A DNA stretch of 64,000 nt. Origin: Bemisia tabaci (taxonomy: Eukaryota > Arthropoda > Insecta > Hemiptera > Aleyrodidae). The stretch's first letter is position 1; every line of letters starts with the position of its first letter. Location of the stretch: positions 62,001 through 126,000 of the forward strand of contig NC_092794.1 of the NCBI RefSeq assembly GCF_918797505.1. Reading direction: 5' to 3'. The notes under the pieces were generated by a model. That model searched no databases and was not told where the DNA came from. It saw only the letters and a list, made by a program, of their open reading frames with translations. Shown here one piece after another: positions 46,575 to 57,022 of the stretch. A program made the translations under genes and the position numbers.

Positions 46575-48062
46575 CTTACCGTAGGAGAGGACGTTTGCTG
46601 TGTATTCTGCGAATGAATACCTAACTTGGTAAAGGATAACTGTCCCGAGGAGGACATAGGATCTTACAGATGGAGTGACAGGCTTGAAGTGAAAGAGAAT
46701 CCTCTTCCGATGCTCCGACGGACTATCGACGCGCTATTCCACAACAATGTTACACATTAATTAATAGAGCCCATTAATCTTATAAACAACAAGAGTTTTG
46801 GAAAAGCATGATGATGTCCCGGACGATCTGATCCATTATGCTGTGCAGTCGCTCACGTCATGAGCTCTTGTTAGCCGTCAAATGAGAAAAGTGTAGTTCG
46901 GACGCCGCGAGAAAAATACTGTATTTTCCAATTGCAAAATACACTTTCAAGTTTGCTGAAGCAAAGAGGATCTTACTGGTCATAACTAAAGCATGATTAG
47001 ACTTCACATAGGAGGCAGACTGAGCGAGTGATCTGAAGAAATCTGCATAGCTGGGGAGCAAGACAACCCCCGATGATTTCGGAGACAGAGATACAAAACC
47101 ATGAGATTCAGAGTAAGAAAAACTCAAGTCATCACTTTTCTTTTGCAGTCTCCGTTCATGAGCGTAAGGTCGTGCAGTAGAGAGGAAAAAATTGACAACA
47201 ATCACCACATTAAGGCTAGACTGAGCGTTGATTGAAAAAATGCTGTATGTAATATGGTAACGCTTCACCACAAAGCCATACTCATCACTAATTAAGGCTC
47301 TGTCGATCCATGAGCGCATAGAAATAGTTTGATGATACTGGAAACTAACTTTCCTTGATAAATTTTACTTGTTAAGAGGGAATATCATGAGTTTCAACGA
47401 GAAAAATGCGTAAAAATTCAAGATGATTCTAACCTGAATCTTTTTTTTTTTTTTTATTGAGAGTTTAGTGGCTTCTGTTCCTTTAGGAATCTACAGCCAT
47501 CTATAGGCACTATTAATTGTCCGAAGACATCAGGGAGTTTGGTAGACATCCATGCTCGGGCTCACAAATTTTCACGGATTAAGGCCGAGCGAATTCTGAA
47601 ACCTCAATCTTGTCTTTAAGCAGCTAAACGGCCGTAGTCGAAAGAATCAATGCTGGCTATGACGTCACGACTAAAAGTATCGAATCAATCGATCACGAAG
47701 CGAATCACACGCAAGTGCGGCAACATGGCGGTGAACGGTGGGTGGTTCGTTTTATATGAGCGTGTAATTTTATATAGAAGAGTTGATACTTTCTGTGGGA
47801 GAGTTCTTATTTTCCGTAAAATAGGTAAAGTGGTTACAGAATCTAAGTCCATCAAACCTAAAAGCCATTCCTCAATATTTAAAACTTAAAACACAAATAA
47901 AATCCTTGTCGGCATATATAAAAAATTGTAAATCAATTTATAAGATAGTATATATAATTTGTAGGCAATATATTATTTTCTTTATTTCTATATTTTGGGG
48001 TTGCAATATATTATTTTTTTTATTTATATATTTTGGGGCTATGGAATCCGTTCCATAGCCAA
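46575..48062. repeat. Right arm of the 4.1-kb foldback
   Basis: Inverted copy of 43950-45905, shorter because it has one 23-bp unit rather than eight, but with an insertion near 47440-47600 (poly-T and a GAGTTTAGTGGC segment) absent from the left arm. Confidence 0.8.
46858..47319 (-). other. Unknown ORF on the right arm, longer copy
   Basis: 153 codons on the minus strand, the counterpart of 45188-45598 with a longer C-terminus (through SELHFSHLTANKSS). No family recognised, no catalytic motif, no membrane segment beyond a short hydrophobic run near VVIVVNFFL. Because it sits in a transposon arm, it is more likely a transposon frame than a host gene. Confidence 0.3.
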
Positions 48063-48985
48063 CAAGTCTTTAAATTATTGTAATATATTGTCTTTTAATG
48101 ATTGTATTATTAATTTATTATATTTAAGTGCTGTTTTATGTACAGCACTTAAATATTACTAACTGTATTACTTTATGTATATATTATTCTACCTCTCCTT
48201 CTCTATTGCTAATAACTGTTAAAGTCAATTTTCTTCTCCGGCGAGAAAGATGGCGCGAATTGAAGTTTATGTAAGTTTACAGTTACACACCGCTTCTTCT
48301 TCTTCTTCCTACACTTGTTAATAAATTAAAAATTAATTAGACACTTGACAACATGATGAAATAACTGATGCGACCGTTGCCATCGTTGAGAACATAACCT
48401 CAAACCCGGACCCAGAAGAGTATTTTCAAAGACATAAAGACGAAGGGCTAAAAGCAAAAAATGAAGCTTCTTTTCAACCACCTCTACTATTGGCTAGAGG
48501 ATTGGCGGCGAAATCGGGACAAGTTTGAAATTCAAATGTAGGGCAAGACTAAATAAAATTGCGGAAACAAAGTATTCTAGGTTGATTTTTGCCCAAAGTC
48601 ACTTACCCACTCATACTTATTTAACTTTAGGTTAGTTTTGGTCCGTCGTCGACCGATTAATTTCATTTGGGAGTAACGGTCATCTAGAACTGTATCGACC
48701 TGTTTGAACCCGCGGAACCACCATGAGCAGAAGAAAAACTAACTTTATCTGAGATTACTGCCTGTTACCGAGCAAAAGTAGGTGTATTATAATAGGACGC
48801 AGTCCAAACTTTCTTAATATATTCGTTTTAGGCGTTTAAAATACGTTTCGAGGGAGAAATGTGGAAAAATCAAGAGGACAAGTTCAAATCAAATCTCCGT
48901 TTGCCGCCATGGATTCCCGCGCTCATTTACACACTCACACAAGCACCCAGCGCCAAACCAGGCTTCACTTTTCCCCGTGCTTTTA
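48063..48985. other. Unassigned sequence
   Basis: Includes a TTCTTCTTC run near 48292-48308 and no supported gene. It forms most of the right-side surplus of the large inverted repeat. Confidence 0.4.
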
Positions 48986-49565
48986 GGCCTTGTCTCGACG
49001 GCGCAACTGTTGAGGGAATCAGGTGCAACTGTTACGAGTTTGTTGCACCAACCGAAGTTCCCTGTCTTGACGCACAAGCATGTGTTCCTGGAACTTTTAG
49101 GCGGGAATATTTGAACAAAATTAATATTTTTAGGTTAAATGATGTCAATTGAGGTAACTGAACTGACAATTATGAACGGGAGGTGAATATTTTGCGTTAT
49201 TTCGACCAGGCATAAAACAAAAAACAATAACATAACACAGATTTGGATAAAAAGAAAATATATTCGATAAAATTTTATTTTCTTGCTGTAGTGATATGCT
49301 ACAAACGAAAATATAAAATTAATACTGAAATGTATACAAATATTTCTAAGTAATAACCGCTCCGGAATAAAACACCCGTAAGAAACTCCCGCTTCACGTG
49401 TAACCAGCGTTTATCAATTCAAAATACTAAGAAGGTAAACAACTGTTGAGGTTCCAGGTTTCTGACCTTGAAAGTTTCTCTTATAAGTGAAACATTTTTG
49501 AGACACTTCCTTCCTTCAACAGTTGCGCCAGCTTCCCGCAACAGTTGCGCCGTCGAGACAAGGCC
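48986..49565. mobile_element. PIF/Harbinger-type MITE, 580 bp, TTA target duplication
   Basis: Both termini read GGCCTTGTCTCGACGGCGCA (perfect over at least 20 bp) with ACTGTTG following, and TTA lies on each side (48983-48985 and 49566-49568). GGC...GCC ends and a TWA trinucleotide duplication are the PIF/Harbinger signature. No transposase or Myb-like gene is encoded. Confidence 0.8.
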
Positions 49566-49817
49566 TTACATACGAGCACTCCGTCTTTATGTCTTAGAGT
49601 ATTTTTCTCCCAACGAAGTTTCTTTTCCTCTGAAAGGTTATTTCCGCTCCATACAAGTATCTTTTCCTCCTTTGACCTTCCTCTTTCTCTAATCAAGTTT
49701 TTTTTCCAAGCCAAGTTCTTTCTTCTCCGACCAAGTTTCCTTTTCACTAGCAAAGTTTTTTTTTTCTCTCACGAAGTTAGGTTTCTGGACAGGTCACCTT
49801 CCATACGGCCCGATGCC

Positions 49818-49846
49818 TGAATTTTGCGCGCGTCGCGCAAAATTCA
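49818..49846. other. Perfect 13-bp hairpin, 3-base loop
   Basis: TGAATTTTGCGCG and CGCGCAAAATTCA flank CGT. It is followed by GC-poor sequence and no T run in the plus sense, so a bacterial-type terminator reading is not sensible. Possibly a MITE tip. Confidence 0.6.
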
Positions 49847-50107
49847 GCAACGCTTCTCAGCGACCATCGGATAATGTCTGATTTATCTGAACTATTCGAA
49901 TAGATTTGATACACATTTGGATGAATTAACTCGAATTTGCGAAATTTCAGCTGTTGAGTGATGACTATTGACTTCAACATTCAGCTGCCAAATTCAGCGT
50001 GTGGTTCCGGCATGTTTCCCTGAAAATGGGGGGCATCGGTGTTTCAGTTATCGATGATCGTGAAAGTGTCGCAAAAACCCTCATCGATGACCTCCACTTT
50101 CAATTTA

Positions 50108-50397
50108 AAGCTCTGGATAGACGATCAAATTCCCGAACTAATTCCGATCAAAGTAGCATCAAAGTGTCGGGAGTCATCAGTCATAAACTCATTAAGTAAT
50201 TTGCTTAGTTTTAAAATGAAAACTTGGCAGAAATGTTTCCTGTGGCAGGAAGTGATGATTGGTGGCACTTCGTTTTGATCGTACTTTAAACAAAAAAGTG
50301 CGGCCCGTCATAATTTGATGGTAGATGGTGATCACCAGTCATTAGCATGTCTACTTTCATCGGAATAGGTTCGGAATTTGATCGTCTATCCAGGCCT
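50108..50397. mobile_element. MITE, CTGGATAGACGATCAAATTC termini, TA flanks
   Basis: The left CTCTGGATAGACGATC and the inverse of the right GCCTGGATAGACGATC match, extending to TTCCGAT(C/G)AAAGTAG. TA lies outside each end. No coding capacity. Confidence 0.7.
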
Positions 50398-50442
50398 TAG
50401 AATTTGCAACGGGTGCAAAGGGTATAAGTTTCGTGTCATTAA

Positions 50443-51548
50443 CCCTTTGTTGCACGAATTAATCTTAGATCACCGATTTTGATGAAAAAAATATATGTTG
50501 TAGGTTATGGAAAAAAAAATGGACACGTCTTTTGCCGTTTTTGAAAATTTTGACCTTTTGACCTTTTTTGGGGCACAAAACCAAATGTTGCCAAACGGCA
50601 TCACCGAACACTTTGAGAGTTTTCAAAAAAAATTGAAAGACTTGGAAGTGGAAAATTTTGAGGTAATAAATTGGAATGTTAATTTAGAATGATAAAAGAA
50701 AGAACAAGTATAAGAAATCGTAGGTAAAATTGAATGCTACTGCTTTCCGGGGCTAGGAAAAACTCTTGCGTTTCCAAGCGTACCAAAAAATTAGACCTAG
50801 GTCCATCGTCCGACCAAAATATTTAGTTTCAAAAAAATTAATTAAAGTTTAAATACCCTAGGTGTATAAAAAATGAAACAATGTGAAAAATAATGTAGAG
50901 AAATGGAATTTATTCGTTGAAAAAATTTGGAATTTATTCGTCTTCATCCAAGCTGCTGACCAGGTCTGAGTCATCAGATTTCTCTAGATTTTCACCAAGA
51001 CACTTGACGATTTCGTCTATTCGCAGGCGCTCCTCCTCTTTAACCATTGTTTCAGGCACTCAACACAGAATTTTCTTAGCAAAAACTAATAAAACTGACT
51101 GAAACGCGCGTTTAACGCATGTACTCGCGCGCACGATAACTTGAGTGAACATTCAAAAGTTGTCCCCTAGTTGCTCGGTGATGCCGATTGGCAACATTTA
51201 CTTTTTGATCTCTATAAAACTGCGTAATAATGCTGATTGGCTATCGAAAAACTACAGAATACAACCTAACAGCATGAATTTTCCCAGCCCATCAGCACCA
51301 CAAGGCAGCCAACCACCGACCAGCGAAAGTGGTGACCTCACCGGTGACCCTCAGACCGACCAACCGGACAAAAAAGCGTTTTTTTACAGTTGGCAGGCCT
51401 GAATTGGGGGTGGGGGAAAATGTATTCATATCCGCTATACCAATGCCGACCGGCATAAACAATCACATCAAAAAATCATCTACATCCTGATTTTAAAAAA
51501 ATAAAAAAAACCAAATGTTGCCAATAAGCATCATTGTGCAATAAAGGG
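50443..51548. mobile_element. piggyBac-like non-autonomous element, TTAA duplications
   Basis: Ends CCCTTTGTTGCACG (left) and CCCTTTATTGCACA (inverse of right) are each flanked by TTAA (50439-50442 and 51549-51552). CCCTTT termini in a duplicated TTAA are diagnostic of piggyBac. At 1,106 bp it is too short for the usual transposase of about 600 residues. A minus-strand frame near 50940-51050 ends in acidic residues (EKSDDSDLVSSLDEDE), which might be a leftover, but no DDE/D catalytic region is visible. Confidence 0.8.
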
Positions 51549-51552
51549 TTAA

Positions 51553-51950
51553 GACCGAACCTACACTCTCTCCAGAGAGCCTGCAACTACTGTAAGTTTG
51601 CCAACGGATCCGGTGGAAGGGTAGACTCAATGAGCAGAGACCGATGTCGAAGTGTTGGACTCACGCAAAAGATAGACTCCGACCAGCGGCACAGAATATT
51701 ATTGCCTATATTTTCTATGCCAGTGGGTGCGCACCCAGATTCTCCGACTTGAGATTGCCGTAACTATCGAGTTTGCCCGCAAACTCAACTCTCAATCCTT
51801 GTTCTAATCAAAACATTTTAATCCTCGCATCTTTGTACCCTTTTTTGGACGAATACCTTATTTATGATCACAATAAATTTAATAGGTGGGTTCTTTTCTT
51901 TTATCATACCTACAATGTGTTCTGTTTAAGCAGTTGCTGACGCCGCTAAC
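51553..51950. other. Unassigned sequence
   Basis: No gene or repeat recognised. Confidence 0.4.
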
Positions 51951-51984
51951 GACATCTGGCAGAAATTGTATACATCATCCTCTG

Positions 51985-52697
51985 AGGTGTCATTCCGTTT
52001 ACTAATTTTAAGAAGACTAGGTCCTTCTTCCCAGCAAACTGTTTTCTTGAAGGAAGGCCACGGCATACGACCAATCGTGTTCGTTCCCCTCGAGAGGACT
52101 CACCTCGTTTTCTAATTTGAAGAAACCTGGTTTCTTCTACTGAAGTAATGTGTTTTCTTTTTTCATCCCGCGAGTTGTTACTTGGAATGAAGCGAAGAGC
52201 GTATTGCAAATCGGTTCTTCCTCCTTGGAAGGCGCTCAGCCCGTTTACCAACTTTAAGGATACTGATGGTTTCTTCGTTCGACGCACCGTATTTTACTTG
52301 ATCAAGCTAGTTGATGACTTAGAAAGAGGCAACGGACGTTCTCTGAAGGCGTTTGCCCCGTTTACTAATTTTAAGAAACTGATTTATTCTTTCGACGCAA
52401 CGTGTTTTCCTCTTTCAAGCAAGCTAAGTAGTTGAAAAAAGGAAACGACGTTGCCCTAAAGGTGTTGTCCCCGTTTACTAATTTTAAGAAACAGGTTTTC
52501 TCATTCAGGTACACTATCACTAATTTTAAAACACCGTTGATGTAGTCCGAAAAAATAGGATTGTCTTGTTCCAAGAGAATACTGAGTGCTTGCATTGAGA
52601 AATCAGGTGCTTTTTTCCATGGTAGACCCGTCTTGGAATTAGTAGAATTTCTAAGTCAACGTGTTTACTTAAATTTAGGAAGCTTTTTTTTCAGTGT
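51985..52697. repeat. Degenerate GTTTACTAATTTTAAGAAAC repeat
   Basis: The word CCGTTTACTAATTTTAAGAA recurs, sometimes diverged, at about 51996, 52106, 52238, 52358 and 52471, spaced 110-132 bp. The block ends with GTTTACTTAAATTTAGGAAG and TTTTTTTTCAGTG, the inverse of the start at 41964. It is probably a second copy of one TIR-ended tandem element. Confidence 0.6.
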
Positions 52698-53141
52698 AGC
52701 ATTTTTTCTCGTATCATTTTGTTTTTCGGGCCACGTCAAGGGCGGCACGTGCGGCATGTGTTGGTCCACGCGCGGACCATGAAAGTTGCATAAGTGGCTA
52801 TGCAACGGAATTTTCCATTGACTCGCGGCACGTACGCGTCTGCGCACTGGCCACCTTCGTTACATAAGTGCATTATGTAACGGAATATTCCAATACCTCG
52901 TGGTTATGCAACCTTCACTAGTATATCCTCGGCCACATCCGATGGTCATCGCCATTCTGCCACTCTCAGTCTCGTAGACTTCACGTTTATTCTTACTGTC
53001 CCTCTGTAGTTTTTGCTTCATCACTTTTTTTTAGTTTCCAAAGTGTGATACATTCACCTATAACGGTGTTAATTGTCTCTCTTACATTACTCTCTTTCCA
53101 CACTCGTTTTCGTTCTGGAGCACGCCAGATTTGGATGTTCA

Positions 53142-53274
53142 TCTCTCTTTCTCTATCCCTCCCCTCTCTCCCCATCTCTCCCCATCTCTCCCCTCTCTCC
53201 CTATCTCTCCCCTCTCTCTCTTTCTCTCCCCTCTCTCTCCCCCTTTCCCTTTCCCTCCACTTTCTCTCGAGCTC
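53142..53274. repeat. CT-rich low-complexity tract
   Basis: CTCTCCCC and CTCTCTC words repeat for about 130 bp. The three overlapping Ser/Leu/Pro-rich frames at 53045-53422 are produced by it and are not genes. Confidence 0.9.
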
Positions 53275-54580
53275 GTCATGTGTGGATGCTCCTCTCTATC
53301 TCCCTCTTTCTTTTGAGTGTGCCAGATGTGGATGCTACCTTCTTTCTCTGCCTTTCCCTTTCCCCGGGTGCTCGCTTATGAAACCCGCAACTGACTGTTC
53401 CAAGACGTCATCGCGACTTTAAGAGCGCCCACATTCCCTACGGTAGATTGACCTGGTCCTCTGAGTTCTATCTCTGGCTAGGGCCGCGACTTATATGCAG
53501 CCTGAAATGGCATTTGGCTGGCCTTTGGTGCCTAAAAGTACACGTGTAGAACCGTGATACCTACGAAGCCGTTCCGTAGCCATCATATTGAGCCAAGCTC
53601 CGCCAGCGAGCTCGGCGACCGCTCTTCGGGAGGGCTCGTAGCGGACCCGCTACGGACTGAGCTATAGCAGAAGTAGAATGTGCCACTGCAAGCCTTGCTA
53701 TAGCGGCTCGACGGGTCACTCGCGGAGCTGACTAGGTGCCTTTTGCGAGCCGGGATTGACTAGGTAACTGGGATCCGTTTTCTTAACTTCCCTGGTAAAA
53801 ACGGCGGACACCCTGCGGACACCGCGCATCCGTTTTTGGAACGCCCACGCGCCCACCCCTGCGTGTCACCCGTTCCCACTCCTGCGCGTCCCCCGTGCCC
53901 ACAGGGAATGTATCCCCGCCCTTTAGAAAAGCCTCCCCATCGCATTGTGCCACTAGTTTATGGATTATTGCATGCCTCTTACCATTAAAATACATTAATA
54001 ATTCTCTATTACCTCGGATTTTGAAATCTATTATTGGCAGTAAGCATATAAATTTATAGTGAGCCTATCCCTGCATTGTGAACATCATAACACAATTTGA
54101 ACAACTTTTAGGGTCAAATTATGGTAGAAAATCTAAATACTTTATTACTGACAAGCCGGCCCTGGTCTCGCTTCGCGAGACCCTGAGTATCGCGAGTTAA
54201 CCTTTAACTTAGAAACTGATAATCTCCGCAACCTCCGTTAATTTGGATTTTTGGATTGTAAGTTCGTTATGAGGAAAAAGGACAAAATATATGTGGCTTT
54301 AGATTGATGAACTATCATTGCAAAATGGTGATTGCATAATAATAGTTATATAAAGTGATTGGCAAGGCATGTAAGGTTCAATTTTACAATAAGAAATATG
54401 AAAGTAAATCAATAGCATTCAGATCAGGCATCAGTTCATCCGTTATTTCTTTCCAGCCTGGATTGCAAGTACAGGATCCGAACGACACTCTAAATGAACG
54501 TATGCAAAGCCATCTTGAGTGAATTCGTGAAGGTACCGTGGACTACTTACATGAGTCGAGGGTACCTAGAATAGTCCCCT
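53275..54580. other. Unassigned sequence
   Basis: No gene is supported. A hairpin GGTCTCGCTTCGCGAGACC lies at about 54163-54181, similar in style to the hairpins near 22563. Confidence 0.4.
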
Positions 54581-54895
54581 GTCCCAAATTAGTGGGATTG
54601 ACATTCAGTTCGGACCGTGGTGTTGATTTTATACTGGTTTAAGTCTTTTATTGTGGTTATTTTGGTCATTTTTAGTAATCTTTTTTTCTTTATTAAATTG
54701 CAAATAAGTGTTTTATCTATACTTTTGAAGGACTTTTGATGAAACATAAAAAAGACTTTTACGAGATTACACCTGTTTATTCAAGAACTTTCATGGTCGG
54801 ACATCTTGTGTGTGTGTGTGGTTTGGAGTGGGGTTTGACCTGGTCACATGATCCATGGTTGCCATATCTATATGATGTTTTCGGACATTACAACA
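54581..54895 (-). repeat. 3' LTR of the Ty3/gypsy element (minus strand)
   Basis: On the minus strand the LTR begins TGTTGTAATGTCCGAAAACA immediately after a purine-rich tract, so its start at 54895 is well placed. It contains an AATAAA signal (near 54690). The far edge is uncertain: TTTGGGACA at 54581 gives a TG...CA unit of about 315 bp, but the partner LTR is beyond 64000 and cannot be compared. Confidence 0.55.
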
Positions 54896-54910
54896 TCTCC
54901 CTTTTTGAGA
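54896..54910 (-). promoter_or_regulatory. Gypsy polypurine tract
   Basis: Minus-strand CTCAAAAAGGGAGA abuts the LTR start and would prime plus-strand DNA synthesis. A second similar tract, CTCAAAAAGGAAGATG, lies at about 54938-54953. Confidence 0.65.
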
Positions 54911-55026
54911 AAAAAATTTAAATCTTACTTTACATCTTCCTTTTTGAGAATTTTTTTTTTTTTAAATTTTAGTACAATACACAGATTACACTTGAGAGGG
55001 TTACAAAATAGAATTTATTCTGAGTT

Positions 55027-56191
55027 TTACATAACATAATCTTTGTGCCACTCAGGGACACGTCTAATTCTATGTGGAATTACATTTTCAGGTTCATTAT
55101 TTTGCGCTTGACCGTTAGGCAGGGCATTATTAACAACTTGTGCATTTGGGGGTACATTATTATCAGGTTCAATTACATTATGTAACTGGGTATTATCATT
55201 TAATTCTGCCTCCAGAAAATCATAGTTGTCATTTTGTTGCAAAAGTGGATTGAAACGTTCAGTTTGAGATTTTTTTGAATGAAAAGTATTTCTACGCAAA
55301 TTACCATGAGCTGTTTGAACAATATACGAACGAGGGGTACCTGCTGGACCTACAATTATTCCTTTAATCCAGATTTTATCTTTTCGAACAGCAACATTGT
55401 CACCCGCCTTAAACTCAGTTTCAGATCGTGTAGCAGATTTATCAAACTGTTCTTTAACTTTAGCTTGCTTTTCAAGAAACTTTTCTCTTGCATTCACTAC
55501 TTTAGGTTTTAACTGATTAGGATTAACAGGTAACTTGCTTCTCAACTGACGACTCATTAAAATTTGAGCTGGACTGACTTTCATACCTGTCAAAGGCATG
55601 TTTTTATATTCTAACAGCATTTCATCAAGATCAACCTTAGACTCCTTGCTTTTCTTTATCATTCCTTTGGCTATTTTTACATAAATTTCAATCATTCCAT
55701 GTGCTTGAGGAAAATTTGGGCTGGTTGTTAGGACCTTACCCTTATGTTCTTCAATGAAATTTTTAAATTCTCTGGCTCCGAAAGGGACATTATCACAAAT
55801 AATTTCTTTAGGATAACCATGCGTTGCAAAGATTGGTTTTACAGCATTAATCACCGTTCTAGCATGGTGAGATGGGACTTTTGTTATTTCTAACCATTTA
55901 GACAGATAATCCACTAAAATAAGGAAACTCTCCCCATTTAACTCAGCAAAATCAATACCTAAAACTGCAAATACATTCTTTGGTAATTCGATGGGCATCA
56001 AGGGTTCATTACGATTGTTCATTGAAAATTTTTCACAAATCGGACAATTTTTTACAAAATTCGTTACATCAGAATTCATACCTGGCCAATAATACAATTC
56101 AGTGGCTTTCGCAATAGTTTTTGAAATACCAAAATGACCTAAATGCAACAGCGTAAGAAATTTTTCTTTCATTGCTCTTGGAACTACAATT
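55027..56191 (-). pseudogene. Ty3/gypsy integrase, C-terminal half of pol
   Basis: A 381-codon open frame (first Met at 56172; the frame continues to the BEL insertion point at 56191-56196). It carries the zinc-binding start (HLGHFGISK, then CPICEKF), and a catalytic core with Asp74 in GIDFAEL, Asp127 in ICDNVPFG and Glu162 in GMIEIYV. A C-terminal domain has AGDNVAVRKDKIWIKGIIVG, and the frame ends in HRIRRVPEWHKDYVM. The usual DNG around the second Asp is DNV here. The chain would insert element cDNA into the genome. It is separated from its RNase H part at 63166-64000 by the BEL element. Lineage within Ty3/gypsy was not determined. Confidence 0.85.
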
Positions 56192-56196
56192 CTCTC
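56192..56196. other. Target-site duplication of the BEL element, left copy
   Basis: CTCTC immediately precedes the LTR. The second copy is at 63166-63170. A 5-bp duplication is normal for BEL/Pao integrases. Confidence 0.9.
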
Positions 56197-56899
56197 TGTT
56201 GGGTTTTCAGACTCAAAGGATAGTTTTATTTGTCATTTTTAGTGGATATATTTTCAGTTCATTCCTCCCGTTATTTCTACCGCGCTGCCCACCTTCTCCT
56301 CTCTCCCCGCGTTGTCACCCGCGCCGCCTTAGCTTTTCGCAGTGCGCGCGCCGACATCGGCGCAGATTTTCTGCGCAACCATGCCTCGCGGTGGCCGGAC
56401 CGCAGCCCGTGGACGAGTGGGCCAGCACTCAGCTTCCAGCCGGCGCAGCAGATCTCGTCTCTCCCGCGGTACGCTCGACGTCATTTCTCATTGTAGGTAT
56501 CTTTTCGCCACGACGTTTTTCCGTGGTATGATTTCCATCTTCCCCAGGAAGCACATACCCTGAGAAGACCCTAGGGACGCACATTCCCCTATTTGCCCCA
56601 GGACGGTTTTCCCTGGGAAGCTCCTTTCCCCAGGACGGTTTTCCCTGGGAAGTTTATTTTCCTCTTTGCCCTTTAGTTATTATTATTCGTTGTTTGCTCT
56701 CCTGTCTATATCATCGTCTCAGTATTTTCCTTTCTTCTTCTCGTGGTGGGATGCCTAGGTACGCGGTACGCCTAGTTGCCTTGGGTTCTATCCCCGAGAT
56801 GATACTCTTTCTTTCTTTTTAGTTATTTTTTCTCGTTTTCTCCTTCTCTTTTTCACGGTCCTCCGAACCCTCTTTTTCACTCCGTCTACGGATGCGACA
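56197..56899 (+). repeat. 5' LTR of the BEL element, 703 bp
   Basis: Starts TGTTGGGTTTTCAGAC and ends GATGCGACA. It contains a short tandem duplication of CCCCAGGACGGTTTTCCCTG at about 56602-56655. Differences from the 3' LTR include a T/C at base 17, G/A near base 45, one C/T near 56298 and T/C near 56737, plus a small cluster in the last 15 bases. Confidence 0.92.
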
Positions 56900-56900
56900 T

Positions 56901-56918
56901 TGGTCCTCCGAGCCGGAT
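56901..56918 (+). promoter_or_regulatory. Primer-binding site, tRNA-Tyr type
   Basis: TGGTCCTCCGAGCCGGAT follows the LTR after one base. It complements the 3' end of insect tRNA-Tyr (…ATCCGGCTCGAAGGACCA) in all but one position. It would prime minus-strand synthesis. Confidence 0.7.
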
Positions 56919-57022
56919 ATCAATAGTTCACTGTATTTTGTCATTAAAAAAAATTGAACCTTCAACTATTCTATTGATCCTTTACAATCCATTATTCAAC
57001 GAGTCTACTAAAAAGCTAATAA

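Larger units (their letters stand above)
43650..49820. repeat. Large interrupted inverted repeat (outer pair)
   Basis: A GGAAGGTGA(T/C)CTGTCC-bearing segment with AAACTTGGTCGGAGAAG at 43655-43860 reappears inverted at 49590-49810. Inside it, 43950-45905 pairs with 46575-48062. The right side has about 1.5 kb (48063-49567) absent from the left side, including a PIF/Harbinger-type MITE. Confidence 0.75.

Noticed and set aside
49818..49846. Rho-independent terminator
   Set aside because: Eukaryotic context, no neighbouring gene, no T run.
53045..53422. Ser/Leu/Pro-rich secreted protein
   Set aside because: Produced by the CT-rich low-complexity tract in three frames.
56172..56563. Arg/Pro/Ala-rich frames in the 5' LTR as genes
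   Set aside because: The same frames appear in the 3' LTR (62325-62830) and lie in LTR sequence.
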